Below are positions 1-7,981 of a stretch of DNA of 64,000 nucleotides, in pieces. The notes beneath the pieces were generated by a model. It was not told the origin of the DNA and did not search any database. It was given only the letters and a program-made list of their open reading frames with translations. Numbering within the stretch: the first letter of the stretch is position 1; every line of letters begins with the position of its first letter. Origin of the DNA: Dongia_A sp035695765 (GTDB lineage: Bacteria; Pseudomonadota; Alphaproteobacteria; Dongiales; Dongiaceae); NCBI GenBank assembly GCA_035695765.1, contig DASRRI010000027.1, forward strand, positions 60,430-124,429, given 5' to 3'. The position numbers were made by a program, and so were the translations under genes.

Positions 1-60
1 CATCACGCCGCCATTGGCCAGGGTGGCGAGAGCGATGATCCACAGGATCGTTCTGCGCAT
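1..60 (-). CDS. N-terminus of a secreted or membrane protein, cut by the window edge
   Basis: Reading leftwards from an ATG at 60, the frame begins MRRTILWIIALATLANGGVM and runs off the window. It looks like a signal peptide: two arginines, then a hydrophobic core. An AGAGGAAA ribosome binding site lies just upstream. Only 20 residues are visible, so no function can be given. Confidence 0.6.
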   Translation of the reverse strand, partial: MRRTILWIIALATLANGGVM

Positions 61-199
61 GGGTTTCCTCTGATCGGTGACCGATCTTAAGACGAGACCG
101 GCGGACAGGATGTGACATGGGACAGGTTCGCGTTTCAGATCAGCCGCTTATCGCTCCACGCCGGCTGACAAGGCGGCACCCGCCCGTTAAGGTGCAGCC

Positions 200-619
200 A
201 TGATTCGAATCACCCGATCCGTCGTCCTGGACGAGGCCGAGCTGGAAGAGCGCTTTGTGCGTGCCTCCGGCCCCGGCGGGCAGAACGTCAACAAGGTGTC
301 GACCGCGGTCGAGCTGCGCTTCGACGTCACCGGTTCGCCAAGCCTGCCGCTGGATGTGAAGGCGCGGCTGATGCGCCTCGCCGGCAGCCGCATGACGGGA
401 GAAGGCGTGCTGGTGATCGATGCACAACGCTTCCGCAGCCAGGACCGCAACCGCGCCGACGCCCGCGATCGGCTGATCGAGCTGATCCGCGCCGCGACCC
501 ACGTGCCCAAGGCGCGCCGCGCCACCAAGCCGACCAAGGCCTCCAAGGAACGGCGCCACGAAGGCAAGCAACACCGCTCCAAGGTCAAGATGCGGCGCGG
601 CAAGCCCGACTTTGATTAG
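200..619 (+). CDS. arfB: Peptidyl-tRNA hydrolase ArfB (alternative ribosome rescue)
   Basis: A 139-residue protein with the class I release-factor signature PGGQNVNK; GGQ is at residues 26-28. A long lysine/arginine-rich tail (residues 105-137) follows, which in the family threads into the empty mRNA channel of stalled ribosomes. ArfB hydrolyses peptidyl-tRNA on ribosomes that lack a stop codon. Length and layout are normal (E. coli ArfB is 140 residues). Its 3' end overlaps the converging MBL-fold gene by 4 bases. Confidence 0.95.
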   Translation: MIRITRSVVLDEAELEERFVRASGPGGQNVNKVSTAVELRFDVTGSPSLPLDVKARLMRLAGSRMTGEGVLVIDAQRFRSQDRNRADARDRLIELIRAATHVPKARRATKPTKASKERRHEGKQHRSKVKMRRGKPDFD

Positions 620-1374
620 CTGCCTTCGAGATGGCAGCCCGGAAGGCGCCGCCCCATCAGATATTCGTCGATGATGGTGCGAAGGCGCCGGCGCGCAAAG
701 CTGGGGAAATGTCCGCCATGCACGATCTCCACCGGCAAGACGGCGAGGCGGCGCAGCGATTTCTCGTAATCGCCAAGGTCGGAATGGTAGGCATCATCGA
801 TGAGCGGCCCGTCATAGACGATGTCACCGGACAGCAGGACGCCTGAGCGCCGCTCCCACAAAGCGATGCCGCCCGGCGAATGGCCCGGCGTGTGGATGAC
901 CTCGAACGCGCGATCGCCGAGGTCGATCACCTCGCCATCGCTAAGCAGCCGTGTCGCCGGTGCGGACTTGATGCGATAGGTGTTGGTCGCCCAGCCCTCC
1001 GGAACGCCGTCGAACATGTCGGCCGTGGCGTAGCGGTCAGCCAAGGTCCAGTCGTTGCGCGGATCGGCAAGGATCGCCGCCTCCGCCCGATGGATGCAGC
1101 GGACCTCGAATTCGTGGTGGCAGCCGATATGGTCGAAATGGCTGTGGCTGGCGACGCAGATCACCGGCCGTTCCCGCAACGCCGCGATAGCCTGGCGCAA
1201 GGGAAAGTGCCCAAGGCCGGTGTCGAACAGCAGGTCGAAGTCGCGGCCCTGAACGTGCCACATGTTGCAGCGAAAGAACGGCTTGATCCACGGCTCATGG
1301 ATCAGGTTCACGCCATCGGGCAGCTTGTGCACCTCGTACCATTGATCAGCGGCAACGACTGGCAGCGTGGTCAT
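616..1374 (-). CDS. Metallo-beta-lactamase-fold hydrolase
   Basis: A 252-residue MBL-fold enzyme. The zinc-binding motif HSHFDH is at about residues 77-82. Further ligands are the histidine in TPGHSPGG, the aspartate in LLSGDIVYDG and the late histidine in VHGGHFPSF. No signal peptide is seen, so it is probably cytosolic. It resembles glyoxalase II-like and lactonase-like members, but the substrate cannot be read from sequence. It runs convergently with arfB and is followed upstream by a TetR gene in the same orientation. Confidence 0.85.
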   Translation of the reverse strand: MTTLPVVAADQWYEVHKLPDGVNLIHEPWIKPFFRCNMWHVQGRDFDLLFDTGLGHFPLRQAIAALRERPVICVASHSHFDHIGCHHEFEVRCIHRAEAAILADPRNDWTLADRYATADMFDGVPEGWATNTYRIKSAPATRLLSDGEVIDLGDRAFEVIHTPGHSPGGIALWERRSGVLLSGDIVYDGPLIDDAYHSDLGDYEKSLRRLAVLPVEIVHGGHFPSFARRRLRTIIDEYLMGRRLPGCHLEGS

Positions 1375-1453
1375 TGGCCCTCCGCTTGATTCATTCCAGC
1401 CCTACTCGATCCATCACCATAGTGACTCCAAACCGGCACGTTGAAAATGCGGG

Positions 1454-2068
1454 CTAGATCATGATGGCCTTCACCAAGGGCCGGTTCTGCAGCCGGATTC
1501 GGGCAAGAAGTTCGGCGAGGGTCATCTCTTCCCGCTTCACGAAGATCGTGAACATCATGTTGGCATTATTGAATATCATCTCCCCGATCGCCTGGGCGTC
1601 GGCGTCGGCCCGCGCCAGGCCGAGGGCCTGCAGTGTCTTGATCAGTTTGCAGGTCTGGGCGGTCAGTGCCTCGTCAAGTTCACCATAGGCGACACCGAAC
1701 GGACTATCGGGCTGCTGGGTGGTGATGGCCATGGCTTGGCGCCACATCTCCTTGCTGAGATAGACGAGAGAATGCTCGATATAATTGGTAATCAGCTTCG
1801 CGATCGCCTTCTCGGCATTCAATGGCGACCTGGCTATGACCTTTTCTCCCGCCGCCAGGACTTCGTGGACCTCCATCGACACGATGGCGACAAGCAGATC
1901 GCCCTTGTTCTTATAGTAGTTGTAGATGGTGCCGATCGATACTTCGGCGGCGGCGGCGATCGCCTCCATCTTCACGGCGTCATAGCCGGAGACGCGGAAC
2001 AGTTCGGCGGCGGCTTCGAGGATGCGCCGATGTCGATCGGCCTTGTGCTTGGCGCGCAAGCCCGCCAT
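1454..2068 (-). CDS. TetR/AcrR-family transcriptional regulator
   Basis: A 204-residue protein. An N-terminal helix-turn-helix lies at residues 10-55 (RHRRILEAAAELFRVSGYD, then VSIGTIYNYYKNKGDLL), followed by an all-helical ligand domain. It is divergent from the polyamine-type ABC operon across an 88-base gap that holds a long AT-rich inverted repeat. By position it is the likely local repressor of that transporter; this is inference from layout. Confidence 0.88.
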   Translation of the reverse strand: MAGLRAKHKADRHRRILEAAAELFRVSGYDAVKMEAIAAAAEVSIGTIYNYYKNKGDLLVAIVSMEVHEVLAAGEKVIARSPLNAEKAIAKLITNYIEHSLVYLSKEMWRQAMAITTQQPDSPFGVAYGELDEALTAQTCKLIKTLQALGLARADADAQAIGEMIFNNANMMFTIFVKREEMTLAELLARIRLQNRPLVKAIMI

Positions 2069-2080
2069 GGGGCCTCCTGC

Positions 2081-2120
2081 AAAATTGAAATTGACTCATT
2101 TTTAGAATTCATTCAATTTT
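2081..2120. promoter_or_regulatory. Inverted repeat in the tetR/ABC divergent promoter
   Basis: The arms AAAATTGAA (2081-2089) and TTCAATTTT (2112-2120) form a perfect 9-base inverted repeat with a 22-base spacer. They lie between the TetR start (2068) and the binding-protein gene (2157). The local base composition is much more AT-rich than the neighbours. It is a good operator candidate for the divergent TetR protein. The ABC operon has a strong AAGGAGG site at 2142-2148. Confidence 0.55.
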
Positions 2121-2156
2121 GGCACAATCACAATAAACTGCAAGGAGGCAATCACC

Positions 2157-3224
2157 ATGCTCTCGTCCCGTCTCGGCCGGCGCTTGGCCGGCGCATCCTT
2201 CGGCATTCTGGCTTTGTGGGGACAGACCCCTGCCAGCGCCGCCGACGAGCTCAACGCACTGGTCTGGTGCGACCATTCCGACCCGAACCTGCTGAAGCCG
2301 TTCGAGGATGCCAACAACGTCAAGGTGAATGTAAAGGAGTTCGAAGGGACCGGCGCGGGGTTGGCGATCGTCGAGCAGTCGCAGCCCGGCGACTGGGATG
2401 TCATGGTCATCGATTCCATCGACGTGCACCGCGGCGTCGACCGCGGTCTGTTCGCGCCCTTGCCGGAAGACCAGCTGCCCTTCGCGGACCTGTTCCCAGA
2501 GATCGTCATGGATCCCATGACCAAGATCGGCGGCAAGCGCTACGGCATCACCGAAAAATTCGGCTACAACACCATCGGCTTCAACAAGTCGAAAGTCGAC
2601 CCGGCCGACATGCAGTCGTTGGCCGTCTTGACCAGCGACAAATACAAGGGACGCATCGCGATCTACGACTACTACTTGCCGGTCATCGGGATGGCCGCCA
2701 TGTCGATCGGCAAGAAGACGGCCGAGCTGACCGAGGCCGATCTGCCCGCGATCAAGGACGTGCTGCTGAAAATGAAGGCCAATGCCAAGGCGGTGACCGA
2801 CGTCGTTGCCAGCCAGACCGCGCTGGCGACGGGCGAAGCCGACATCCTGGTCGGCGGCGGCGAATGGGTGACGGCGGGCATCGCGAAGGAGAATCCCGAT
2901 CTCGATTTCTCCGTCCCCAAGGAAGGGGCAGTTCTATGGTCGCAGTCGCTGGCGATGTTCAAGGATTCGAAGCACAAGGACCTGGCCCTCAAGTTCATCC
3001 AGTATGTCCTCAGCCCTGAAGGCCAGGCGCGGCTCGCCACCTCCTCCTGCTATTGGGGGATGCCCGCCAACAGCAAGGCGGCCTTGAGCGACGAGCAGAA
3101 GACCATCCTGCGCTTTGCCGAGCAGCCGGACTTCCTGAAGCGTGCACAGCCCTATCCGGCACCGAGCGAGGAGCTCGACAAGAAGATGCAGGATGTGTGG
3201 ACCGAAATGATCCAGGCGCAATGA
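2157..3224 (+). CDS. Polyamine-type ABC transporter substrate-binding protein (PotD/PotF family)
   Basis: A 355-residue periplasmic binding protein with a signal peptide (LAGASFGILALWGQTPASAADE; cleavage near residue 30). The mature part, with LNALVWCDHSDPNLLKPFEDANNVKV, LEPDI-like strand segments and RYGITEKFGYNTIGFNKSKV, follows the spermidine/putrescine-binding fold. It is the first gene of a four-gene importer. The ligand could be a polyamine, another amine or an opine-like compound. The proximity to an amino-alcohol microcompartment is suggestive but not proof. Confidence 0.85.
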   Translation: MLSSRLGRRLAGASFGILALWGQTPASAADELNALVWCDHSDPNLLKPFEDANNVKVNVKEFEGTGAGLAIVEQSQPGDWDVMVIDSIDVHRGVDRGLFAPLPEDQLPFADLFPEIVMDPMTKIGGKRYGITEKFGYNTIGFNKSKVDPADMQSLAVLTSDKYKGRIAIYDYYLPVIGMAAMSIGKKTAELTEADLPAIKDVLLKMKANAKAVTDVVASQTALATGEADILVGGGEWVTAGIAKENPDLDFSVPKEGAVLWSQSLAMFKDSKHKDLALKFIQYVLSPEGQARLATSSCYWGMPANSKAALSDEQKTILRFAEQPDFLKRAQPYPAPSEELDKKMQDVWTEMIQAQ

Positions 3225-4060
3225 GAGCCGAGCCGTTTTCGGCCGTCCGATGGGCCAGCGTCACACCGGCCTTGCTGTGGACGCTGGTCTTTTTTGCGGT
3301 CCCGTTCGCGGCGATGGGCGTGGCCAGCCTTTTTCCAAAGGGCGAAGCGGGCCCCAGCCTCTCCGATTACGCGCAGTTCTTCGCAAACCCGAGCTATTGG
3401 CGGTCGCTGACCAATTCGCTGGAAGTGACCGCCGTCGTCACCGTCATTTCCATCCTGCTGGCCTATCCCTTTGCCTGGATCCTCGCCTTTGTGGTGCCCG
3501 AGCGCTGGCAGCGCCTGGCGCTGATGCTCGCCGTCCTGCCGTTCTGGACGTCCTATGTCGTGCGGTCCTATTCCTGGCTGCTGGTTCTGTCGGAAGGCGG
3601 CGCTTTCAACAGCGCGCTGCTGCACCTGCATCTGCTGTCCGAACCGATTGAGATCGCCAACACGCGGGCGGCGACGATCATCGGATTCGTGCATTTCTTC
3701 GTCATGCTGCTGACGCTGACGATCTACGCCAACCTCAAGCAGCTTTCGCCGAACTATCGCAAGGCCGCCGCCGATCTGGGCGCCGGTCCGGTGCAGGCCT
3801 TCATCCACGTCATTCTGCCGCTCACCTTGCCGGGTATCATGGTGGGCGCGTTTCTCACTTTCGTCCTGGCGATCGGCGATTACATCACGCCGCAGATCCT
3901 GGGTGGCAATAATGAGCTGCTGATGCCGCAGCTCATCATGATGCAGATCGGAAGGCGCGGCGACTTCGCGAGCGCATCCGCGCTGTCCATAATCCTGATG
4001 GTGGTCGTCTCCATCGCCTACTTGGCCTGCGCCCGCTGGCTGAAGATCGAGCGGGCGTGA
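3221..4060 (+). CDS. Polyamine-type ABC transporter permease (PotB family)
   Basis: A 279-residue permease; the chosen ATG at 3221 overlaps the preceding stop by 4 bases. About six membrane segments are visible. The EAA-loop region is near AAADLGAGPVQAFIHVILPLTLPGI (about residues 185-210), the docking site for the ATPase. YVVRSYSWLLVL and GDYITPQILGG are typical of PotB proteins. A longer in-frame extension upstream lies inside the binding-protein gene and is rejected. Confidence 0.9.
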   Translation: MRAEPFSAVRWASVTPALLWTLVFFAVPFAAMGVASLFPKGEAGPSLSDYAQFFANPSYWRSLTNSLEVTAVVTVISILLAYPFAWILAFVVPERWQRLALMLAVLPFWTSYVVRSYSWLLVLSEGGAFNSALLHLHLLSEPIEIANTRAATIIGFVHFFVMLLTLTIYANLKQLSPNYRKAAADLGAGPVQAFIHVILPLTLPGIMVGAFLTFVLAIGDYITPQILGGNNELLMPQLIMMQIGRRGDFASASALSIILMVVVSIAYLACARWLKIERA

Positions 4061-4833
4061 TGGCACGGACTCTGTCGGTACTCTACGCGGCAGCGATCTA
4101 CGGCTTCATTTTCCTGCCCGTGGCGGTGCTTGTCCTGTTCTCGTTCCAAGGCACGTTGTTTCCCATTCCGCCGTTCAACGGCCCGTCGCTGCGCTGGTAC
4201 AGCGCGGTGCTCGGCGATGCGCGCCTGACGTCCGGGTTGCTCAACTCGGTCATGGTCGCGATTGTCAGCTCGACCATCGCTACTCTCCTCGGTTTCCTCT
4301 CGGCCTGGGGATTCGCGCGCTTTCACCTGCCGGCCTCGGCCCTGCTGCGCGGATTCATCACGCTGCCGCTGACGGTGAGCTATCTGATTATCGGCATGGG
4401 CCTCCTGATCTTCTTCAACCGGATCGGGATACCCAAGTCGCTGATCGCCGCCGGCATCGGCCATGTAGTGATTAATCTGCCGTTGTGCTTCGCCATCATC
4501 TACAGCCAGATGGGCGATCACCAGGCGAACATCGAGCGCGCGGCCCGCGACCTCGGCGCGCGGGAATGGCAGGTCCTGACCCTCGTCACCGCGCCGATGC
4601 TGTGGCCCGCTTTGTTCGCGAGCTTCTTCCTCGCCATGACCTTTTCCTGGGACGAATTCGTGATCGCCTTCCTGCTCACGCGCTTCGATGCGACCTTGCC
4701 CGTGGAAATCTGGAATCTGCTGAGGGCGGGGCTCAATCCGAAGACCAATGCGGTGGGCTCCCTGGTCTTCGGCGTCTCGGTCGTGCTGGCGATCATCTTC
4801 GAGCTCGTCGCATTCAGGAAGCGCCCGCTATGA
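4060..4833 (+). CDS. Polyamine-type ABC transporter permease (PotC family)
   Basis: A 257-residue permease with an ATG at 4060 that shares its first base with the previous stop; a GTG at 4057 would add one residue. The EAA loop is ERAARDLGAREWQVLTLVTAPM, and a late segment is FSWDEFVIAFLL, as in PotC. It pairs with the upstream PotB-like subunit to form the membrane channel of the importer. Confidence 0.9.
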   Translation: MARTLSVLYAAAIYGFIFLPVAVLVLFSFQGTLFPIPPFNGPSLRWYSAVLGDARLTSGLLNSVMVAIVSSTIATLLGFLSAWGFARFHLPASALLRGFITLPLTVSYLIIGMGLLIFFNRIGIPKSLIAAGIGHVVINLPLCFAIIYSQMGDHQANIERAARDLGAREWQVLTLVTAPMLWPALFASFFLAMTFSWDEFVIAFLLTRFDATLPVEIWNLLRAGLNPKTNAVGSLVFGVSVVLAIIFELVAFRKRPL

Positions 4834-5858
4834 CGGCTCTGGTGACAGTCGAGGATCTTTCGCATCGCTTCGGACAGGCGCAGGTGCTGGATGCCGTCTC
4901 CCTCACAATCGAGCCGGGGAGCTACACCGTGTTGCTGGGTCCATCCGGGTCCGGCAAGACGACGCTGCTCTCCATCCTGGGCGGCTTTCTCCAACCCACC
5001 ACCGGCTGCGTGTTTATCAAGGGCGAGGATTGCACGACGATGCCGCCCGCCAGACGGCCGACCGCGACCGTCTTCCAGGATTACGCGCTGTTCCCTCATA
5101 TGAGTGTCGGCAGCAACGTCGCCTTTGGCCTGCGCATGAAAGGCACGCCCAAGGCTGTACGGCTGGCCCGGGCGCAGGAGATGCTGCGGACCGTCGGACT
5201 TGAGCACGCGTTCGACCGGAAGCCGCATCAACTTTCGGGCGGGCAGCGGCAGCGCGTGGCCCTGGCCCGCGCGCTGGTGGTGGAGCCGGCCGTTCTCCTG
5301 CTCGACGAACCGCTGGGCGCCCTCGACCTCAAGCTCCGTCGCCAGATGCAGGACGAGCTCAAGGCGATCCAGAAGCGCGTCGGCACCGCCTTCGTGCACG
5401 TGACCCACGACCAGGAAGAGGCGATGGCGCTGGCCGATCATGTGGTGGTGATGAATCACGGACGCATCGAGGATCAGGGATCGCCGGAGCGCGTCTATGG
5501 CAGGCCCGCCACCCGCTTCACCGCCACTTTCATGGGCGAAAGCACGATCGTGCCGGCACATGTCGAGCAATCCGGACAGGTGCGCACGCCGTTCGGTGTG
5601 TTCAAAACACAGGATGCAACACGGGGCACAGAAGTCTGTGTCGCGATTCGGCCCGAACACGTGCAGCTTGGGCCTGGCATCGCAGCGACGGTGAAGGACG
5701 TCTGCTACCAGGGCAGCTTCAAGCGGGTGGTCGCCAGTCCCGCGGCCGCGCCGGACATCGATCTGCTCGCCCAGTTGCCCGCCGATGCGCCTGTGACTGT
5801 GGGAAGCGCCGTAAGCTTGCAGCTCGATTCAGAGAAGCTGGTGATCCTGAAGGCCTAG
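4830..5858 (+). CDS. Polyamine-type ABC transporter ATP-binding protein (PotA family)
   Basis: A 342-residue ATPase with Walker A GPSGSGKTT (about residues 37-45), Q-loop VFQDYALFPHM, signature LSGGQRQRVALARAL, Walker B VLLLDEPLGALD and switch histidine HVTHDQEEA. A C-terminal TOBE-like domain follows (VAIRPEHVQLG onwards). The start overlaps the PotC stop by 4 bases, which completes an unbroken four-gene operon. The frame extends far upstream but only the part from 4830 aligns with the family. Confidence 0.92.
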   Translation: MTALVTVEDLSHRFGQAQVLDAVSLTIEPGSYTVLLGPSGSGKTTLLSILGGFLQPTTGCVFIKGEDCTTMPPARRPTATVFQDYALFPHMSVGSNVAFGLRMKGTPKAVRLARAQEMLRTVGLEHAFDRKPHQLSGGQRQRVALARALVVEPAVLLLDEPLGALDLKLRRQMQDELKAIQKRVGTAFVHVTHDQEEAMALADHVVVMNHGRIEDQGSPERVYGRPATRFTATFMGESTIVPAHVEQSGQVRTPFGVFKTQDATRGTEVCVAIRPEHVQLGPGIAATVKDVCYQGSFKRVVASPAAAPDIDLLAQLPADAPVTVGSAVSLQLDSEKLVILKA

Positions 5859-7072
5859 CAGAAGGATTCCGCCCTGCGCGCGCGGTCCTCCTCTGGAAGG
5901 CGCAGCTTGATTGCCAGCGATGCCGCAAGGGCAAGCGCCGCCCCGACGCCCGTCACACACGCGCCCCATCCGAACGCATCGAAGGCGCGGCCCAGCACGA
6001 AGCTGCCGGCCAATCCGCCTAGGAAATAGGAGGCCAGATAGAGCCCGCCGGCTGAGCCGCGGTCACCCGTCGCCGCGCGTCCCACAAACCCCGTCGCCGC
6101 CGCCTGGGCGAAAAAGGTGCCTACGGCGACCAGTGCAAGGCCGGCGAGGACGACGGCAAGAGTGGACGTCATCAGCATGGGCAATCCGACGGCCGCCAAC
6201 CCAAGCGACATCCAGAAGGTCGGCCGCGTGCCAAATCGCCCGACTGCAAGGCCCGCGAGCGGCGTGCTGAGGATCGAGGGCACGAACACGAAATAGACCA
6301 GGCCGAGCTGCATCATCCCGATGGAGAAAGGCGGGCGCGTCACAACGAAATTGACGTATGTGAAAGTGCCAATGAAGGCGAACAGGATGCAAAATCCGAT
6401 CCCGAAGGCAGCGCGCAGCGGCCCATTGCGCAGATGCTCGGACCATGCGGCCAGCGGTGATCGTGCCATCGCGCGCGCGACCCCCATTGGCGTGACGCGG
6501 GTCAGCGTCGCGTAAGCCAGGATCGCGCCTACCAGATTGAGGCCCGCGAACATGTAGAAATTCGTGGGCAACCCGAGATGATCGGCAACCGACGCCGACA
6601 TCAATCGGCCAAACAGATTGCTGGCGACATTGCCCGTGACGTAGGCGGCCAACGCGCTGGCGGTCTCCCTGGCGCTGGAATTCTCCGCGAGATAGGCGAG
6701 GGTCAGGCTGAAGGCCCCCGACATGAAAAGTCCCTGGATGATTCGCAGCACCGTGAACAAAGGCAGATCCGGCAAGGTGGCCAGCAGCGCGGTCGGGATC
6801 GCGAGCAGCATGAGGCAGAGCACGATTCCCCGCCGCCGGTTGATGCGCCGGCTGAACGCCGCCACCACAAGGCCGGCCACCGCCATGCCCATGGTGCTGG
6901 CATTGACCGCGAACCCCATGGCGGCTGGCGTCACGCCATAGGCCTTGACGAGCGACGGCAGGATCGCCTGCGTGGCGAACAGGTCGACTAGCGTCAAGAA
7001 CGCGATGAGCGCGACGGTGAAGAGGCGCAGCAGGTGGGATGCGGGAGCGCTCAATGCAACTTCAGTGGTCAT
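5855..7072 (-). CDS. MFS transporter (YnfM-like drug/metabolite efflux)
   Basis: A 405-residue protein with about twelve hydrophobic segments. The short loop between segments 2 and 3 (SRRINRRRGIV) matches the MFS motif A region. TLVDLFATQAILPSLVKAYGVTP near the start and SSARETASALAAYVTGNVASNLFGR mid-protein resemble the YnfM/arabinose-efflux subgroup. It converges on the ATPase gene with a 4-base overlap. The substrate is unknown. Confidence 0.82.
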   Translation of the reverse strand: MTTEVALSAPASHLLRLFTVALIAFLTLVDLFATQAILPSLVKAYGVTPAAMGFAVNASTMGMAVAGLVVAAFSRRINRRRGIVLCLMLLAIPTALLATLPDLPLFTVLRIIQGLFMSGAFSLTLAYLAENSSARETASALAAYVTGNVASNLFGRLMSASVADHLGLPTNFYMFAGLNLVGAILAYATLTRVTPMGVARAMARSPLAAWSEHLRNGPLRAAFGIGFCILFAFIGTFTYVNFVVTRPPFSIGMMQLGLVYFVFVPSILSTPLAGLAVGRFGTRPTFWMSLGLAAVGLPMLMTSTLAVVLAGLALVAVGTFFAQAAATGFVGRAATGDRGSAGGLYLASYFLGGLAGSFVLGRAFDAFGWGACVTGVGAALALAASLAIKLRLPEEDRARRAESFC

Positions 7073-7103
7073 CGCTCCGCGCTCCTACATTACGGACGAG
7101 AAT

Positions 7104-7128
7104 TCCCTCCCTCACTTTGAGGGAGGGA
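7104..7128 (-). terminator. Perfect 11-bp hairpin after the cupin gene
   Basis: TCCCTCCCTCA (7104-7114) pairs perfectly with TGAGGGAGGGA (7118-7128) around a 3-base loop. It sits between the cupin stop (7135) and the MFS start (7072), all on the minus strand. There is no T-run, so it is either a weak terminator or a transcript-stabilising hairpin. Confidence 0.45.
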
Positions 7129-7134
7129 GGCCCC

Positions 7135-7611
7135 TCACATATTGGTATCGGCCTTGTCGTGCAGGATGTCCGAGGAGATCAGCACGACCTTCTTCTTGCC
7201 GGTGTTCTTCCACCAGTGATGACGGCCGGAATCGACCGAGACATTGCCCGCCTTGTGCACGATCGGATCGCTGCAGGTGCTGGCATATTCGGTGATCTCG
7301 CCCTGCACGACATAGATCAGCGCCGGGCGGTCGGCGTGATCGTGCCAGGGAACGATGCCGCCCGGCTGGATCTCGAGCCGGCGCATGCGGAACTGATGAT
7401 CCGCCGCGGCCACCATTTCCTTCGACAGGTCGACGGAGGCCAGCACCGTGTCGGTCACGTCCTTCGCCATCAGGCCCTGGTCCATCTGTCCCTTGCCGTC
7501 GGCGACGACCTTGCCTGCCGGGCACTCGCCCGCGAAGGCCGCGCTGCCGAGCGCCATGCTGCCGGCGATGATCGCGGCCGCAGAGAAGCCGCGCAGAATG
7601 GTCTTGTTCAT
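7135..7611 (-). CDS. Secreted cupin-domain protein
   Basis: A 158-residue protein starting at an ATG at 7611 with AAAGGAAAAG just upstream. An N-terminal signal peptide (AAAIIAGSMALGSAAFAGE, cleavage near residue 28) leads into a single cupin barrel: IVPWHDHADRPALIYVVQGE carries the metal-binding histidines, and DSGRHHWWKN the second motif. It is probably periplasmic. The substrate is unknown. The upstream extension in the same frame is not protein-like and is excluded. Confidence 0.8.
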   Translation of the reverse strand: MNKTILRGFSAAAIIAGSMALGSAAFAGECPAGKVVADGKGQMDQGLMAKDVTDTVLASVDLSKEMVAAADHQFRMRRLEIQPGGIVPWHDHADRPALIYVVQGEITEYASTCSDPIVHKAGNVSVDSGRHHWWKNTGKKKVVLISSDILHDKADTNM

Positions 7612-7981
7612 GTCTTTTCCTTTCAGTGAGTTTGGGAGTGGTTGCGAAAACGTGTCGGGACTGGCACCGCATCGGCGAGCAGCACATAGGGTCCAGCGAC
7701 CAGCTCCGGCCGCAGCAGAGTGGCTGCGTCGCCGCTGGCAGGATGGATTTCGATCGCCCGCCAGTACCGGACGGAATTCTTTGGGAATCGGCGAGAAATC
7801 CTGATCATCTCTTTGGACCTCCACATGCAACGGACAGTTCGACGCCGCCACTCTGAGCCGCGGCGCACAGCAACGAAAATGCCGCCTTCCTATCGGTTTG
7901 ATAGAAAGCCTGCATGGGTGGGTTTGCATTCAGCAAGCGGCGGGATTAGCCTCTGCCCCCGATCGGTGCAGGAGATCGGGC
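7612..7981. other. Intergenic region upstream of the diol dehydratase
   Basis: 370 bases between the cupin gene and the dehydratase. It contains the presumed divergent promoters. I searched by eye for the conserved core of a cobalamin riboswitch, as B12-dependent enzymes often have one, and saw none. The TGTCAA direct repeat found twice further downstream is also absent. AGGAG at 7970-7974 is the dehydratase ribosome binding site. Short frames here are not convincing. Confidence 0.6.

Noticed and set aside
1736..3019. 427-codon open frame on the plus strand across tetR and the binding-protein gene
   Set aside because: It is a shadow of two real genes on different strands; its sequence is Arg/Gly/His-rich and has no domain.
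7612..7981. Possible cobalamin riboswitch before the B12-dependent dehydratase
   Set aside because: I could not find the conserved B12-box core or a matching paired structure.
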